From the IMG/VR virus record IMGVR_UViG_3300047462_000282, positions 1 through 64,000 of that record: a stretch of 64,000 nt of DNA, one strand, 5' to 3'. Below, in pieces: positions 40,683-49,256 of the stretch (positions within the stretch are counted from its first letter, which is position 1; every line of letters begins with the position of its first letter). The stretch is from a virus. The notes below the pieces were generated by a model. That model was given only the letters and a program-made list of their open reading frames with translations. It was not told where the DNA came from and made no database searches. The translations under genes were made by a program, and so were the position numbers.

Positions 40683-41132
40683 ATGAAAGAAACAAAACGA
40701 TGCATAACTTGCGGCTTTCTAAATGTCCCCAGCGCTTTTCGTGGTGACAGCGATATATGTAGGGAGTGTACAAGGGAAATAAGACGATTTAAAAGTAAAA
40801 TTCATAATTTAATTCGTTTTTCTGTTAAATATGATACAATATCATATATTTGGAAGTATTTGCCTTTTGATGCTCGAACATTAAAAAATCATTTGGAAAG
40901 TCAATTTGAATTTTGGATGCATTGGAAAAATCAAGGAAAGTATAAAATAAGTGATTGGAATGACAATGATGCTTCTACTTGGTTTTGGCAAATAGATCAT
41001 ATAATTCCGCAAGGGGCTTTTTTATTTACTTCTGTTGAAGATGAGGCTTTTCGTCTTTGTTGGTCATTAGATAATTTGAGACCAATTTCTGCAAAAGCCA
41101 ATGCCCTTAAAAATAGAAAGTTAGTACTATGA
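40683..41132 (+). CDS. HNH homing endonuclease, intact
   Basis: 149 residues. Zinc ribbon CITCGFLN...CRECTRE at the N-terminus, then the shared core HWKNQGKYKISDWNDND, TWFWQIDHIIPQGA and CWSLDNLRPISAKANA. It lacks the long coiled coil of the relatives at 3167 and 23353. Intact, so it is the likely active member. AT-rich leader (40621-40682) and low GC set it off from neighbours, suggesting transfer. ATGA overlap with the next gene. Confidence 0.85.
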   Translation: MKETKRCITCGFLNVPSAFRGDSDICRECTREIRRFKSKIHNLIRFSVKYDTISYIWKYLPFDARTLKNHLESQFEFWMHWKNQGKYKISDWNDNDASTWFWQIDHIIPQGAFLFTSVEDEAFRLCWSLDNLRPISAKANALKNRKLVL

Positions 41133-42025
41133 AATTGAAAGAATGGGCTGAAAAAACTGGTGTTAAATACTTAACCGCCTATCGATGGTTTAAGGCTGGC
41201 ACTTTACCAGTCAAAGCTTACCAAACTGAGTCTGGTACCATCATTGTTGAAGGTGAGCGCGAAGCGGAGCGCGAGGAAAAACAAATGATGAATAATAGTG
41301 CAATTTCTCTTGTTGTCAAAAAAACTGTTGAATTGAGTGGAACTGATGCTTCTATTGAAGATTTTGCTTCTTGGATTTTATCAAATTTTTCCCTTAAACT
41401 TAACAGCGTTTCAGAAGAGCCAATTTACTCTAGAAATAAACCAAAAACTGAAGATGTTCAAAACCACTTCAAGCAATTCATAAAGCCAAATGGTGAAAAG
41501 CCAAAGCCAAATATGTTTGTTGCTCCAGAAGAAGCAATAGATGCTCTAGTAGCTAAGGCAGACGATCTTACCCAAAAAGAACTAGTGGAAGAAATACAAA
41601 AGATTGGAGCAGAGTCAATTGAAATTGGTGAAGTTCCCGAAGTACAAGATTTAATGAAAGACCTGTCAGTTGCATTGCAACCACAGACAAATACAGTGTT
41701 TCAATCTGGTCTAGAGAGCCATGTAAGACTTTATGACCAAGTTGCCGATGGCGTCGTTACAAGAAGTGTTGACTTAACTCCACAACTCAACTATACCGGC
41801 TCTACTAACGCCGCCCTCGGCAACAACTTATCTATAAACTCAGCAGATCCAAGTTTGTATGTACAACCTCAATCTGTTATGTTTAATTCTTCTGTCATGT
41901 TTAACTCTTCCGTACCTGTTGCTACTGGTGCCTTTAAGCCTACGCAAAAAGAATTGGAAGCTGTTAAAACTTTTGAAAAGCCAAGAAGAGGCAGAAAGTC
42001 TCATAAAAAATTAGGAACACAATGA
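41129..42025 (+). CDS. Protein with IS607-type MerR-like HTH head
   Basis: 298 residues. The first 45 (MKLKEWAEKTGVKYLTAYRW, then LPVKAYQTESGTIIVE) match the winged HTH of IS607 serine recombinases; the recombinase domain is absent and is replaced by an unrelated region with helices, a Pro-rich stretch and an NSSVMFNSSV tandem repeat near 250. The C-terminus is basic (KPRRGRKSHKKLG). DNA binding is likely; the target is unknown. It may be a domesticated transposon domain fused to a phage protein. Confidence 0.7.
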   Translation: MKLKEWAEKTGVKYLTAYRWFKAGTLPVKAYQTESGTIIVEGEREAEREEKQMMNNSAISLVVKKTVELSGTDASIEDFASWILSNFSLKLNSVSEEPIYSRNKPKTEDVQNHFKQFIKPNGEKPKPNMFVAPEEAIDALVAKADDLTQKELVEEIQKIGAESIEIGEVPEVQDLMKDLSVALQPQTNTVFQSGLESHVRLYDQVADGVVTRSVDLTPQLNYTGSTNAALGNNLSINSADPSLYVQPQSVMFNSSVMFNSSVPVATGAFKPTQKELEAVKTFEKPRRGRKSHKKLGTQ

Positions 42026-42645
42026 ATTCATTCGTCACATTTATCAAAAAGAATCCTGTCCTTTTGACCCGTTATGTGGGTTTGGGAGTTGCATTGGTTG
42101 ACAAAGCAGTAAGTCCTTTGAACAGGTTAATGTCGCGCTTGCTGGAAGTTCAAGGAATTGACCCGTCTACTAAACCAGGTGATCGTGAAAGAAAAGCTTT
42201 AATTGATGCTATGGATAGAATTCCTGATCCGCACGATTTCGATACTGATTTTGATCTTTCTCGTTTTCGCGCTGGGAAACTTAAAAAAGTTAATGCCGAG
42301 TTGAAGGATCTCAATCTGACCATGGACAAGTTTCGCGATTTGACTGATTTAACCAATTTGTCAGATAAACCTGCTATACAAGCAGCCGTTGCCCCATCTA
42401 AGAGGGAAGATCCAGATCCACTTCAAGAGTTGGCAGATTTTGCAGACAGATACAATGTCAAGGGTTTTGAAGATGCGGTTCTAAAAATTAAAGAATATGC
42501 TGAAGATATAACCGCCTCTCCAATACAAGTTACTCGTAGCCGCCAACCAACAGCAGTCGCTGGTGGCAACAAAGCAATCAAAGGCAAGCCTAAGACTGTC
42601 AAGACTTTTAAGAAGGTTGTTTTTAGGAGAGTAGACGGCAAATAA
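42022..42645 (+). CDS. Hypothetical protein
   Basis: 207 residues, ATGA overlap with the preceding gene. Helical with DFDTDFDLSRFRAGKLKKVN and DLNLTMDKFRDLTDLTNLSD; basic tail GKPKTVKTFKKVVFRRVDGK. The similar end VFRR(V) recurs in the next gene (PVFRRVK). No domain recognised. Confidence 0.55.
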   Translation: MNSFVTFIKKNPVLLTRYVGLGVALVDKAVSPLNRLMSRLLEVQGIDPSTKPGDRERKALIDAMDRIPDPHDFDTDFDLSRFRAGKLKKVNAELKDLNLTMDKFRDLTDLTNLSDKPAIQAAVAPSKREDPDPLQELADFADRYNVKGFEDAVLKIKEYAEDITASPIQVTRSRQPTAVAGGNKAIKGKPKTVKTFKKVVFRRVDGK

Positions 42646-42668
42646 TTTTGCATATACTATGAGGTCTC

Positions 42669-43079
42669 ATGTCAATTAGAGCGGTCAAACAATATTCTGA
42701 TAGAGGTTCCATTAAGGATTTGGCTGCCAATGCTAAGGATCCATATGTTCCAGAAGAGGCGCCAAAAGCGTCCGAACTAAGAATGAAAAAATTGTTAGAA
42801 TATGCTCAGCAGGATAAAAAAATGCAATCAGCGCTGGGTATTATTACGATCGATTACATTGCTGATAAAAATGCGCTCCCCTTGAGTGTATACCGTTTGA
42901 GAAAAATAGTTGATGATATAAAATCTAAGTCATCGGAACCAATCGATCAGTTTGGGCAAGAGCTATCCAAAATATTTGGAATTGAACATACTGCTGATTC
43001 TGATGCCTACTGGAACAATAGAAAAATGGTTAAAAGTGCGAGTGTTCGCAAACCTCCAGTTTTTAGAAGGGTTAAGTAA
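42669..43079 (+). CDS. Hypothetical protein
   Basis: 136 residues. Helical with SELRMKKLLEYAQQDKKMQS and ADKNALPLSVYRLRKIVDDI. Ends RKPPVFRRVK, resembling the upstream protein's end (VVFRRVDGK), which suggests a shared C-terminal tag or related origin. GAGG before ATG; CATATACTATGAGG lies just upstream. Confidence 0.55.
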   Translation: MSIRAVKQYSDRGSIKDLAANAKDPYVPEEAPKASELRMKKLLEYAQQDKKMQSALGIITIDYIADKNALPLSVYRLRKIVDDIKSKSSEPIDQFGQELSKIFGIEHTADSDAYWNNRKMVKSASVRKPPVFRRVK

Positions 43080-43910
43080 ATGAAGTGTACATCTTGTGAA
43101 ATAGAAATAAATCCACAATGGAAACATGCCGTTGAAATTAACGTTTGTCCATTCTGTGGCAAACACATTATGGAAGAGCATTTAAAGAATCTATTTGTTT
43201 CTTTACGTGAGACCATGGATTCCTTGGCATCATATCAAGATCAATTAAATGATTGGATGCTATCTAATCATAATTACATCAAAACTGATTCGCCAAATAT
43301 CGGCATGTACATGCCAAAAGATTTGGTTAAGGAATTGAAAAAGGCTCAAGATGAGCAAGATTTCTTGGCTCGCAAGCAATCTATTGTAAAGGTTAAGACC
43401 GAAACTGGCGAAGAGGATGTCTTAGTTGAAAAGATTCAATCTGAGGAAAAAACTAACGAGTTCTTTAAAAGAGCCGAAGTTATCAAAAGCCCAGCTCCCG
43501 CCCAAGGCGCCCCAGTTGCAAATGCCAGCTTTCAATCCCCAGCGGAAAAGACTCAGCATTTTAAGAAAGTTGTTCAACAAATCAAGAAAGCAGGAACCAC
43601 TGCTATAAATCAAGATGGCGCAGCCGACATGATTTCACCAGAGATGATGGAGAACGCAGATCCAGAGGCAGTAGCCGAATTTGAATCTTTGCTTTCTGGC
43701 AACGAGATTGCCTCCTCGCTTCCGACTACAGATGACGATGAGATTCCATCTGTAGTTCTAGCTATGGCTAACAAGGGCAAAGGCAATAGTGCTAGCAGCG
43801 CCGCCGATTTGCTCAAGTTACAGCAAATGCAAGAAAGAGTTAGAAGCTCCAAAGAGAATTTTGAATCAGGCGTAAATCGTGGTAAAGGCGGCTTCTCCAG
43901 AAGTGGTTGA
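43080..43910 (+). CDS. Hypothetical zinc-ribbon and coiled-coil protein
   Basis: 276 residues. N-terminal zinc ribbon CTSCEIEIN...CPFCGKHI (3-28), then a helical segment (LFVSLRETMDSLASYQDQLN), a disordered middle and a helical end (AADLLKLQQMQERVRSSKEN). Start ATG follows the previous stop with no gap. Zinc and helices suggest protein or nucleic-acid contacts; no function can be given. Confidence 0.6.
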   Translation: MKCTSCEIEINPQWKHAVEINVCPFCGKHIMEEHLKNLFVSLRETMDSLASYQDQLNDWMLSNHNYIKTDSPNIGMYMPKDLVKELKKAQDEQDFLARKQSIVKVKTETGEEDVLVEKIQSEEKTNEFFKRAEVIKSPAPAQGAPVANASFQSPAEKTQHFKKVVQQIKKAGTTAINQDGAADMISPEMMENADPEAVAEFESLLSGNEIASSLPTTDDDEIPSVVLAMANKGKGNSASSAADLLKLQQMQERVRSSKENFESGVNRGKGGFSRSG

Positions 43911-43928
43911 TATCAACAAAGGTAAGTT

Positions 43929-44225
43929 ATGAAAGTAGTTGATAATAAAAAAGTGGATATGACTGAAGATGAGTGGTCTTTGTACCAGAAAATCGTCAAG
44001 TCTTATACTACTGCCACCAATAAGGGTGAAGATCTATTTAGAGATTTATTTGAAACGGATAATAATGGTATAATCATTTTCTTGAAACCACCATCAAAAT
44101 TCCGAACGAGCTTTGAAGTATTCTTATTCTTGATGAGTCTAATGCAGCACCAACACCTTCGTTTAATGCATAAACAGTTAGATGAGCTAGCAGCCGAAGT
44201 TAAAGAAAAATTAAAGGACAAATGA
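43929..44225 (+). CDS. Hypothetical protein
   Basis: 98 residues, compact and mostly helical (DEWSLYQKIVKSYTTATNKG, FEVFLFLMSLMQHQHLRLMH). Overlaps the next gene by four bases. AAGGTAAG before ATG. Nothing recognised. Confidence 0.6.
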   Translation: MKVVDNKKVDMTEDEWSLYQKIVKSYTTATNKGEDLFRDLFETDNNGIIIFLKPPSKFRTSFEVFLFLMSLMQHQHLRLMHKQLDELAAEVKEKLKDK

Positions 44226-44467
44226 GCCATTATAGCGAAGCTGAAAAGCAAAGCATAAAAAGGTTCATTATCGATAAAGTGTCTAAAACTTTAGATGATG
44301 CCATGGTCAATTTGGAAAAAGCTTATGATTATGACCCATTCCGTGGGAAAGTTTGGATAGATAACTTTCACGGCACTTTTGAGCTACATTTCACTCCAGC
44401 TAACGAAATGAATGACGGTAAAAATTATAACTTATTTTTCGATCATAAAAGGTCAGACAAATATTAA
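44222..44467 (+). CDS. Hypothetical protein
   Basis: 81 residues. Helical first half (EAEKQSIKRFIIDKVSKTLD) and a beta-rich end (GKVWIDNFHGTFELHFTPAN). ATGA coupling to the gene before. Unknown. Confidence 0.6.
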   Translation: MSHYSEAEKQSIKRFIIDKVSKTLDDAMVNLEKAYDYDPFRGKVWIDNFHGTFELHFTPANEMNDGKNYNLFFDHKRSDKY

Positions 44468-44490
44468 TTTGTCGAGAAATAGTTCATTAC

Positions 44491-44501
44491 ATTATATATT
44501 A
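44491..44501 (+). promoter_or_regulatory. TATATATTA promoter candidate before the recombination genes
   Basis: ATTATATATTA lies 15 bases before ATG 44517 in a short gap, similar to the TTATATATTA at 7682. It may start the transcript of the 44517 and recA genes. Confidence 0.4.
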
Positions 44502-44516
44502 CAGAAGGAAGACAAC

Positions 44517-45029
44517 ATGACCCAACAAGTAAGACTGGGTGATCTTTTAGGCACTGATTTAGAGGAAAATTTCTCTGATTTTGACCTAACTGAAATCGAA
44601 AAGGTATTAGAGCATCTTAGAGATGTAGACGCAATTGACTTAGCTCACGTAGAGCTTCTGCAACAGCAGGCATTACGAGGCGCGGACGTTATGTCTATCT
44701 ATCTAGGTAAAATGGTAAAGACAATAGGATATCTAGAAGCTAAAGTAAATAGTATAAAGAATAAAGTAGCGTTGGAGTATCAAGCACCTGATGGCGCTCG
44801 TACCACCACCGATATGAAAAAATGGGCATCAGAACAATCGCCCGAAGTCGAAAAAGCACAAATAAAATTAGCAGCAGCCAAAGGCAGCAAACTTCTCCTT
44901 GATCGCAAATATGAAATTTTAGTGAAGGCTCACCATCATTTCAAAGATATTGCACAAGGGTTACGCAGGACAATCCTCGGATATAGTCCTGTCACTCCAA
45001 GTGAACCTGTCCCCGAAGGCTATGAATGA
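44517..45029 (+). CDS. Possible UvsY-like recombination mediator
   Basis: 170 residues from ATG 44517 with AGAAGGAAG upstream. Helical: DLTEIEKVLEHLRDVDAIDL and a C-terminal bundle KLLLDRKYEILVKAHHHFKD. It directly precedes the RecA/UvsX-like gene, has the size and all-helical nature of T4 UvsY, and contains a lysine-rich region before the bundle. The sequence match is too weak to be sure; a RecA-loading role is inferred mainly from position. Confidence 0.5.
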   Translation: MTQQVRLGDLLGTDLEENFSDFDLTEIEKVLEHLRDVDAIDLAHVELLQQQALRGADVMSIYLGKMVKTIGYLEAKVNSIKNKVALEYQAPDGARTTTDMKKWASEQSPEVEKAQIKLAAAKGSKLLLDRKYEILVKAHHHFKDIAQGLRRTILGYSPVTPSEPVPEGYE

Positions 45030-45041
45030 TAGGGAGATAAA

Positions 45042-46241
45042 ATGTCGAATAAATTTGAAGCGTTTTTTAAAAGTTATGCAGACTCGGAAGAGCAATTAGA
45101 TTTCAAAATGGCTCATGAAACCGTGGGCGAAAAGGTTCCTTGTATTTCCACTGGTTCAGTGGCATTAGATGATGCACTCTCTTCGGGCGGTCTTCCTAAG
45201 GGAAGATTGATGCAGTATTATGGTCCTACCGGAAGCGGCAAGACTCTCATGGCTATGATAGCCATGCTAGAAGCCCAACGTCAAGATCCTACTGCACAAC
45301 AGATGTTTATCGATGCAGAGCAAACTTTCGATCCCAACTGGGCAGAAGTTTTGGGAGTAGATACTTCCCGTGTCATTCACGTTTTCGGCGATGCAGCAGC
45401 TAATGGACGCAAGTGCTTTGAAATGTTGCTTGGAGTTCCAAAGGAAGACGCAAAGACTCACGTGCTTAAAGGCAAGTCCAAAGAAGGATTGCTTGATAAG
45501 ATTGCAAATGGCGAATTCAATATCAATATGATTGTACTAGATTCATTGGGATCTATTGTGCCACCTGGAGAAGATACTTCAGTAGTTGGTAAGATGAACA
45601 TGGCTCTATTAGCAAGATTCTTAACTACTACCTTCAAAAAGCTTACTCTAGAAGTTAGCAAGGCAAATATTCCGTTCATTATTATCAACCATAAGAAAGA
45701 TAATATGGATCCATATGGTGCCGACCATACTTATTCCGGTGGAAATACTTATGCGCACACGCTTAGCGCTAACGTTTATTTTGAAGCCGTTCAACGCAAG
45801 GATGCTATGATTCTTGACGAGAAGGAAAATAAGGTTGGACACCCACTTAGAGCTACGATTGAAAAATCAAAGTTTGGACCTTGGCCAAGAAAATGCGAAT
45901 TCAAAGTAAACTTCGGAATCGGTGTTATAGACAGACACGAAGAAATCGCGCAGCTCGCGTTGGATTACAATGTGGTAACTAAACCAACTACTGTTTCCCA
46001 CGAGTACGGTGACCGTAAATGGGTTGGATTTCCTAAGTTCTGTGAAGCTATCAGAGATGATGCGGCTTTAGCATCTGAGTTGCTGCTAAAAGTCAATGAG
46101 GCTCGTGAGACCAAAATGGAACAAAAGAGGAAAGAGCAAGCTGATAAAAGAGCTGCTTTTGAAGCCCAATTGTCCGGTAAAACGGTTTCAGTCTCGGATG
46201 ATGATTCTGAAAAGAAGAAGAGTAAGAAAGGCAGTAAGTAA
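45042..46241 (+). CDS. recA: RecA/UvsX-like recombinase
   Basis: 399 residues. Walker A GPTGSGKT (61-68), MFIDAEQTFDPNWAEVLGVD, Walker B NMIVLDSLGSI, and the DNA-binding L2 region near FIIINHKKDNMDPYG with the GGNTYAHTLSAN segment. It lacks the large E. coli RecA C-domain; instead it ends with a Lys-rich tail. It forms filaments for strand exchange and recombination-dependent replication. GGGAG before ATG. The stop overlaps the next ATG. Confidence 0.94.
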   Translation: MSNKFEAFFKSYADSEEQLDFKMAHETVGEKVPCISTGSVALDDALSSGGLPKGRLMQYYGPTGSGKTLMAMIAMLEAQRQDPTAQQMFIDAEQTFDPNWAEVLGVDTSRVIHVFGDAAANGRKCFEMLLGVPKEDAKTHVLKGKSKEGLLDKIANGEFNINMIVLDSLGSIVPPGEDTSVVGKMNMALLARFLTTTFKKLTLEVSKANIPFIIINHKKDNMDPYGADHTYSGGNTYAHTLSANVYFEAVQRKDAMILDEKENKVGHPLRATIEKSKFGPWPRKCEFKVNFGIGVIDRHEEIAQLALDYNVVTKPTTVSHEYGDRKWVGFPKFCEAIRDDAALASELLLKVNEARETKMEQKRKEQADKRAAFEAQLSGKTVSVSDDDSEKKKSKKGSK

Positions 46242-46588
46242 TGGCTGAAAAAGATTTTGCAATTAGCGTAACGTCAGCCCCTAACATGGGCACCATTTCT
46301 AGGAAACCCTCCTATTTGGTGACATTAGAGGACTCTAGCTCCGGAAAAGGTACTAAGCACAGGCGCTTCATTACTATAGACAAACCAGATATGCAAAACG
46401 GGTTTGTTTTAGTTAAGGGTACTTATTCCGATTTATCAGAAGATGAAATTGCGGGTTCCTTCATTGAAATTTTGTCTAGCACTCCAAAAGAAGAATTGCT
46501 GGATATGATGTTCCCGGCACAAAAAGTTTTCAGCATTAGAAGCTTAGTTTTTAATGCAAACAAACCATCTACCTTGGTAGGAAAGTGA
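46241..46588 (+). CDS. Hypothetical protein
   Basis: 115 residues (TAATG overlap with recA). Beta-rich with RKPSYLVTLEDSSSGKGTKH, FVLVKGTYSDLSEDEIAGSF and a C-terminal KVFSIRSLVF. Operon position between recA and a small DNA-binding protein suggests a recombination or replication role; no domain is recognised. Confidence 0.6.
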   Translation: MAEKDFAISVTSAPNMGTISRKPSYLVTLEDSSSGKGTKHRRFITIDKPDMQNGFVLVKGTYSDLSEDEIAGSFIEILSSTPKEELLDMMFPAQKVFSIRSLVFNANKPSTLVGK

Positions 46589-46596
46589 GTAAGTAA

Positions 46597-46911
46597 ATGG
46601 CATCTATAAGTAAGACAAATGGACGTAGAAGTTCTGTAACAAACAGCGTTAATGACATTGTTTGTCGCGGTATTTCTTCAATAATGGAAAGACACAATGT
46701 TAGCACTTGGACTGGAACGATGACTGAGTTGACAACTGCTCTCAACAGAGTTTTGAGCAAGAGACAGCGAACTCTTCTACCAGGTTCTCCCGGCGCTCTC
46801 AGAGTGGTAATTAATAGCGTGGTCAACAGACTTCGCAACAGAGGTATTGGCGTAAGATTCGGTCGTACATCTGATCATACTCGCACTCGTTTCGTTAGAT
46901 TCGCACGCTAA
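46597..46911 (+). CDS. Stand-alone winged-helix DNA-binding protein
   Basis: 104 residues, basic. WTGTMTELTTALNRVL, LLPGSPGALRVVINSVVNRL and RGIGVRFGRTSDHTRTRFVRF match the winged helix found at the C-terminus of many phage/plasmid primase-helicase proteins. Here it stands alone next to recA and SSB. It probably binds DNA, perhaps aiding replication initiation. A short head of Ser/Arg precedes the fold. Confidence 0.7.
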   Translation: MASISKTNGRRSSVTNSVNDIVCRGISSIMERHNVSTWTGTMTELTTALNRVLSKRQRTLLPGSPGALRVVINSVVNRLRNRGIGVRFGRTSDHTRTRFVRFAR

Positions 46912-46994
46912 TGTGCTAAGATAAAAAACAGTCGATTCGTTAACAAGAAAAAGTACATTTCGTACAAAAAGAAGAAAAACATTAGGAGATCAAC

Positions 46995-47702
46995 ATGACT
47001 ACATTCGGTGAAGTATCCTGGAACGATGACGTTTTCCCAGGCGGTGAAGGTAAGAAAAACACTAACAGCAAAGACCTATTCCTTAGATTGGAAGAGGGTT
47101 CTAATGAGATGAGACTCATTACTCAACCTTTCCAGTATTTGGTTCACAAGGTAAAGAAGGATGCAAGCAATCCAAAGGACTTCGGACAGAAAGTTTCTTG
47201 TTCCGCAATCCATGGTAGCTGCCCTTGCTGTGATGCTGGCGACAAAGCTAAGCCACGTTGGCTACTTGGCGTAATCAGCCGCAAGACTGGAACCTATAAG
47301 ATTCTAGACATCTCTTTCGCAGTTTTCTCTCAGATTAGAAAGCTTGCAAGAAACACCCAACGTTGGGGAGATCCAACCAAGTATGACGTCGATATTGTTG
47401 TCGATAAGAACGGTGGAGCAACTGGTTACTACTCTGTACAACCAATCTCCAAGGAGCCACTATCTGCTGCCGATCAAGTCCTAAAGGACAAGGCTGATCT
47501 AGACGATCTAAAGCGCAGAGTTACTCCTCCAACCGCAGAAACTGTCCAAAAGAGATTGGACAGAATCAATGGCGTAGCTAGTGACGCTCCTGTTGCAGGT
47601 AAAACTGCTACAGCAGCAGCTCCTAAGGCTGCCCCAGCCGTCAGCATGACTGACGACGAAGAGTTGGCTGAGACTTTCCCATCTTATGATGGTCAGTCAT
47701 AA
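46995..47702 (+). CDS. Single-stranded DNA-binding protein, T4 gp32-like
   Basis: 235 residues. Zinc-containing OB core: VSCSAIHGSCPCCDAGDKAK (three to four cysteines), RWLLGVISRKTGTYKILDIS, and WGDPTKYDVDIVVDKNGGAT, as in gp32-type proteins. An Ala-rich linker leads to an acidic tail (DDEELAETFPSYDG), the usual site for partner binding. Starts MTTFGEVSWND. Strong AGGAG before ATG. Followed by a clear terminator. Confidence 0.85.
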   Translation: MTTFGEVSWNDDVFPGGEGKKNTNSKDLFLRLEEGSNEMRLITQPFQYLVHKVKKDASNPKDFGQKVSCSAIHGSCPCCDAGDKAKPRWLLGVISRKTGTYKILDISFAVFSQIRKLARNTQRWGDPTKYDVDIVVDKNGGATGYYSVQPISKEPLSAADQVLKDKADLDDLKRRVTPPTAETVQKRLDRINGVASDAPVAGKTATAAAPKAAPAVSMTDDEELAETFPSYDGQS

Positions 47703-47717
47703 TTAGCCCATAATTCA

Positions 47718-47758
47718 AAAGGGATTCGGGTTAACTCTCGAATCCCTTTCTATTTTGT
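47718..47758 (+). terminator. Rho-independent terminator after SSB
   Basis: Eleven-base stem AAAGGGATTCG/CGAATCCCTTT (47718-47728, 47739-47749) followed by CTATTTTGTT. It separates the recombination operon from the RuvC/DnaJ/primase group. Confidence 0.85.
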
Positions 47759-47759
47759 T

Positions 47760-47769
47760 CGATATATTA
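47760..47769 (+). promoter_or_regulatory. GATATAT-motif promoter candidate
   Basis: CGATATATTA directly after the SSB terminator and six bases before ATG 47776. The terminator-motif-gene order supports a promoter function; the short distance would give a nearly leaderless mRNA. Confidence 0.5.
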
Positions 47770-47775
47770 CCTAAT

Positions 47776-48333
47776 ATGAAAAAGGTATTAGGTTTCGATG
47801 TATCGAGTACTACCATTGGTTGGTGCTTATTAGAATTTGATGAATCAAATAATAAGATAGAGTATGTTACCGCTGGTTATGTAAAGCCCCTTAAAAAGGG
47901 AAGTATTATTGAACGTATTGTAGATACTCGAAATAAAATTCAAGATATTATTGATCAAGTTAAACCAGATTATATTGGAATTGAAGATATCATTCAATTT
48001 ATGAAAGGTCATAGTACTGCTAAAACCATCATTATGTTAACAACATTTAATAGAATGATTGGTTTATGTGCTTATGATTATTTGAAAAAGTCTCCAGAAC
48101 TATTTAGTGTAATGTCTATTAGACACGGATTAAAAACTGATAAAGATTTACCTAAAAAAGAAGATATGCCAGAATTGGTAGCAAAGCATTTAGAGATTAG
48201 TTTCCCATATGAGTATAATAAAAAGGGTAAGGTCAGGGTTGAAAGCTTTGACATGGCTGATGGTATCGCTGTAGCTTTGTATTATGCTTTTGTGTTGACT
48301 GGCAGAGTGAAGCGCAAGGTTAAGAAAAAATGA
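47776..48333 (+). CDS. RuvC-like Holliday junction resolvase
   Basis: 185 residues from ATG 47776 (MKKVLGFDVSSTTIGW). The RNase H-like motif Asp8 in GFDVSSTTIGW, IGIEDI (Glu) and SFDMADGIAVALYYA (two Asp) give the catalytic set. It would resolve branched DNA before packaging. An upstream in-frame ATG at 47755 reads through the terminator and motif, so it was rejected. The C-terminus is basic (RVKRKVKKK). Overlaps dnaJ by four bases. Confidence 0.88.
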   Translation: MKKVLGFDVSSTTIGWCLLEFDESNNKIEYVTAGYVKPLKKGSIIERIVDTRNKIQDIIDQVKPDYIGIEDIIQFMKGHSTAKTIIMLTTFNRMIGLCAYDYLKKSPELFSVMSIRHGLKTDKDLPKKEDMPELVAKHLEISFPYEYNKKGKVRVESFDMADGIAVALYYAFVLTGRVKRKVKKK

Positions 48334-49256
48334 ATTTGAAGGACGCATACTCAATCTTAGAAATTCCGCAAACCTCTACACCAGAGGAAGCTAAGAAAAA
48401 GTATCGTGACCTCACCAAGAAGTTTCATCCCGACATTAACAAAGAGCCGGGAGCTGAGGATAAATTCAAGAAAATTAATGAAGCCTACCAAGTGGTCTCT
48501 ACTGGTAAGAGTACAGACCGACAACAATTTCGTCAAACCAATACTTATAATCCATTTGGCAGACAGAATGTTATTTATGCTGATCACATTAATATTTCAA
48601 CCACTATTTCTTTCAAAGAGTCAATAGAAGGCTGTAATAAAGAAATAACATTTAATAGAAATGTCAAATGCAAGCCTTGCGGTGGTCAAGGAGAATCAAC
48701 TATAAATAATGGTTGTGCCAAGTGTGGCGGGCGAGGTCAAGTAGTAATGAGGCAGGGCAACATGGTTATGGTTCAGACATGTGATAAATGTTTTGGCAGA
48801 GCTGATGTTGAGTCTTGTTCTGCTTGCAATGGAGAAGGTTTTGTGCAAGCAGAAACATCTATTACAGTGAATATTCAAGGTGGAAGAAATAATGGAGATA
48901 CTTTGAGATTAGCTGGAATGGGAAATTATGTTGGTAATTTTGGACCTATAGAACAGTACACTGATGCTCATCTAAATGTTCAAGTTATTCCAGAATCTGG
49001 TTTGTCACTGGATGGTACCAGTGTAGTGTGTCAATTACAGCTTTCTTTGCTAGAGGCTTTGAAAGGTTGCCAAAAGAGTGTTAAAACGATTGATGGAGAA
49101 ACGACTATCGATATTAAGCCGTTATCTAGACATAAAGAAGAGGTTGTTCTTCCTAAGCTTGGAGTTAATCGACAGGGAGATCAAAGAGTTATTTTGGATA
49201 TAAAATATCCAGATAATATAGATAATTTGATTAATGGACTTTCAAAGGAAATATAA
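48330..49256 (+). CDS. dnaJ: DnaJ-type Hsp40 co-chaperone
   Basis: 308 residues, class I layout in short form. J-domain with HPD at 33-35; the Gly/Phe region is reduced; zinc module has CKPCGGQG, CAKCGGRG, CDKCFGR and CSACNGEG (third repeat deviates from CxxCxGxG); then NGDTLRLAGMGN and the C-terminal substrate domains. It stimulates DnaK, which is not encoded here, so host DnaK is the expected partner. ATGA overlap with the resolvase. Confidence 0.93.
   Translation: MNLKDAYSILEIPQTSTPEEAKKKYRDLTKKFHPDINKEPGAEDKFKKINEAYQVVSTGKSTDRQQFRQTNTYNPFGRQNVIYADHINISTTISFKESIEGCNKEITFNRNVKCKPCGGQGESTINNGCAKCGGRGQVVMRQGNMVMVQTCDKCFGRADVESCSACNGEGFVQAETSITVNIQGGRNNGDTLRLAGMGNYVGNFGPIEQYTDAHLNVQVIPESGLSLDGTSVVCQLQLSLLEALKGCQKSVKTIDGETTIDIKPLSRHKEEVVLPKLGVNRQGDQRVILDIKYPDNIDNLINGLSKEI

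Noticed and set aside
47755-47775. Earlier ATG for the RuvC-like gene
   Set aside because: It would read through the terminator tail and the GATATAT motif; the RuvC fold begins at ATG 47776.
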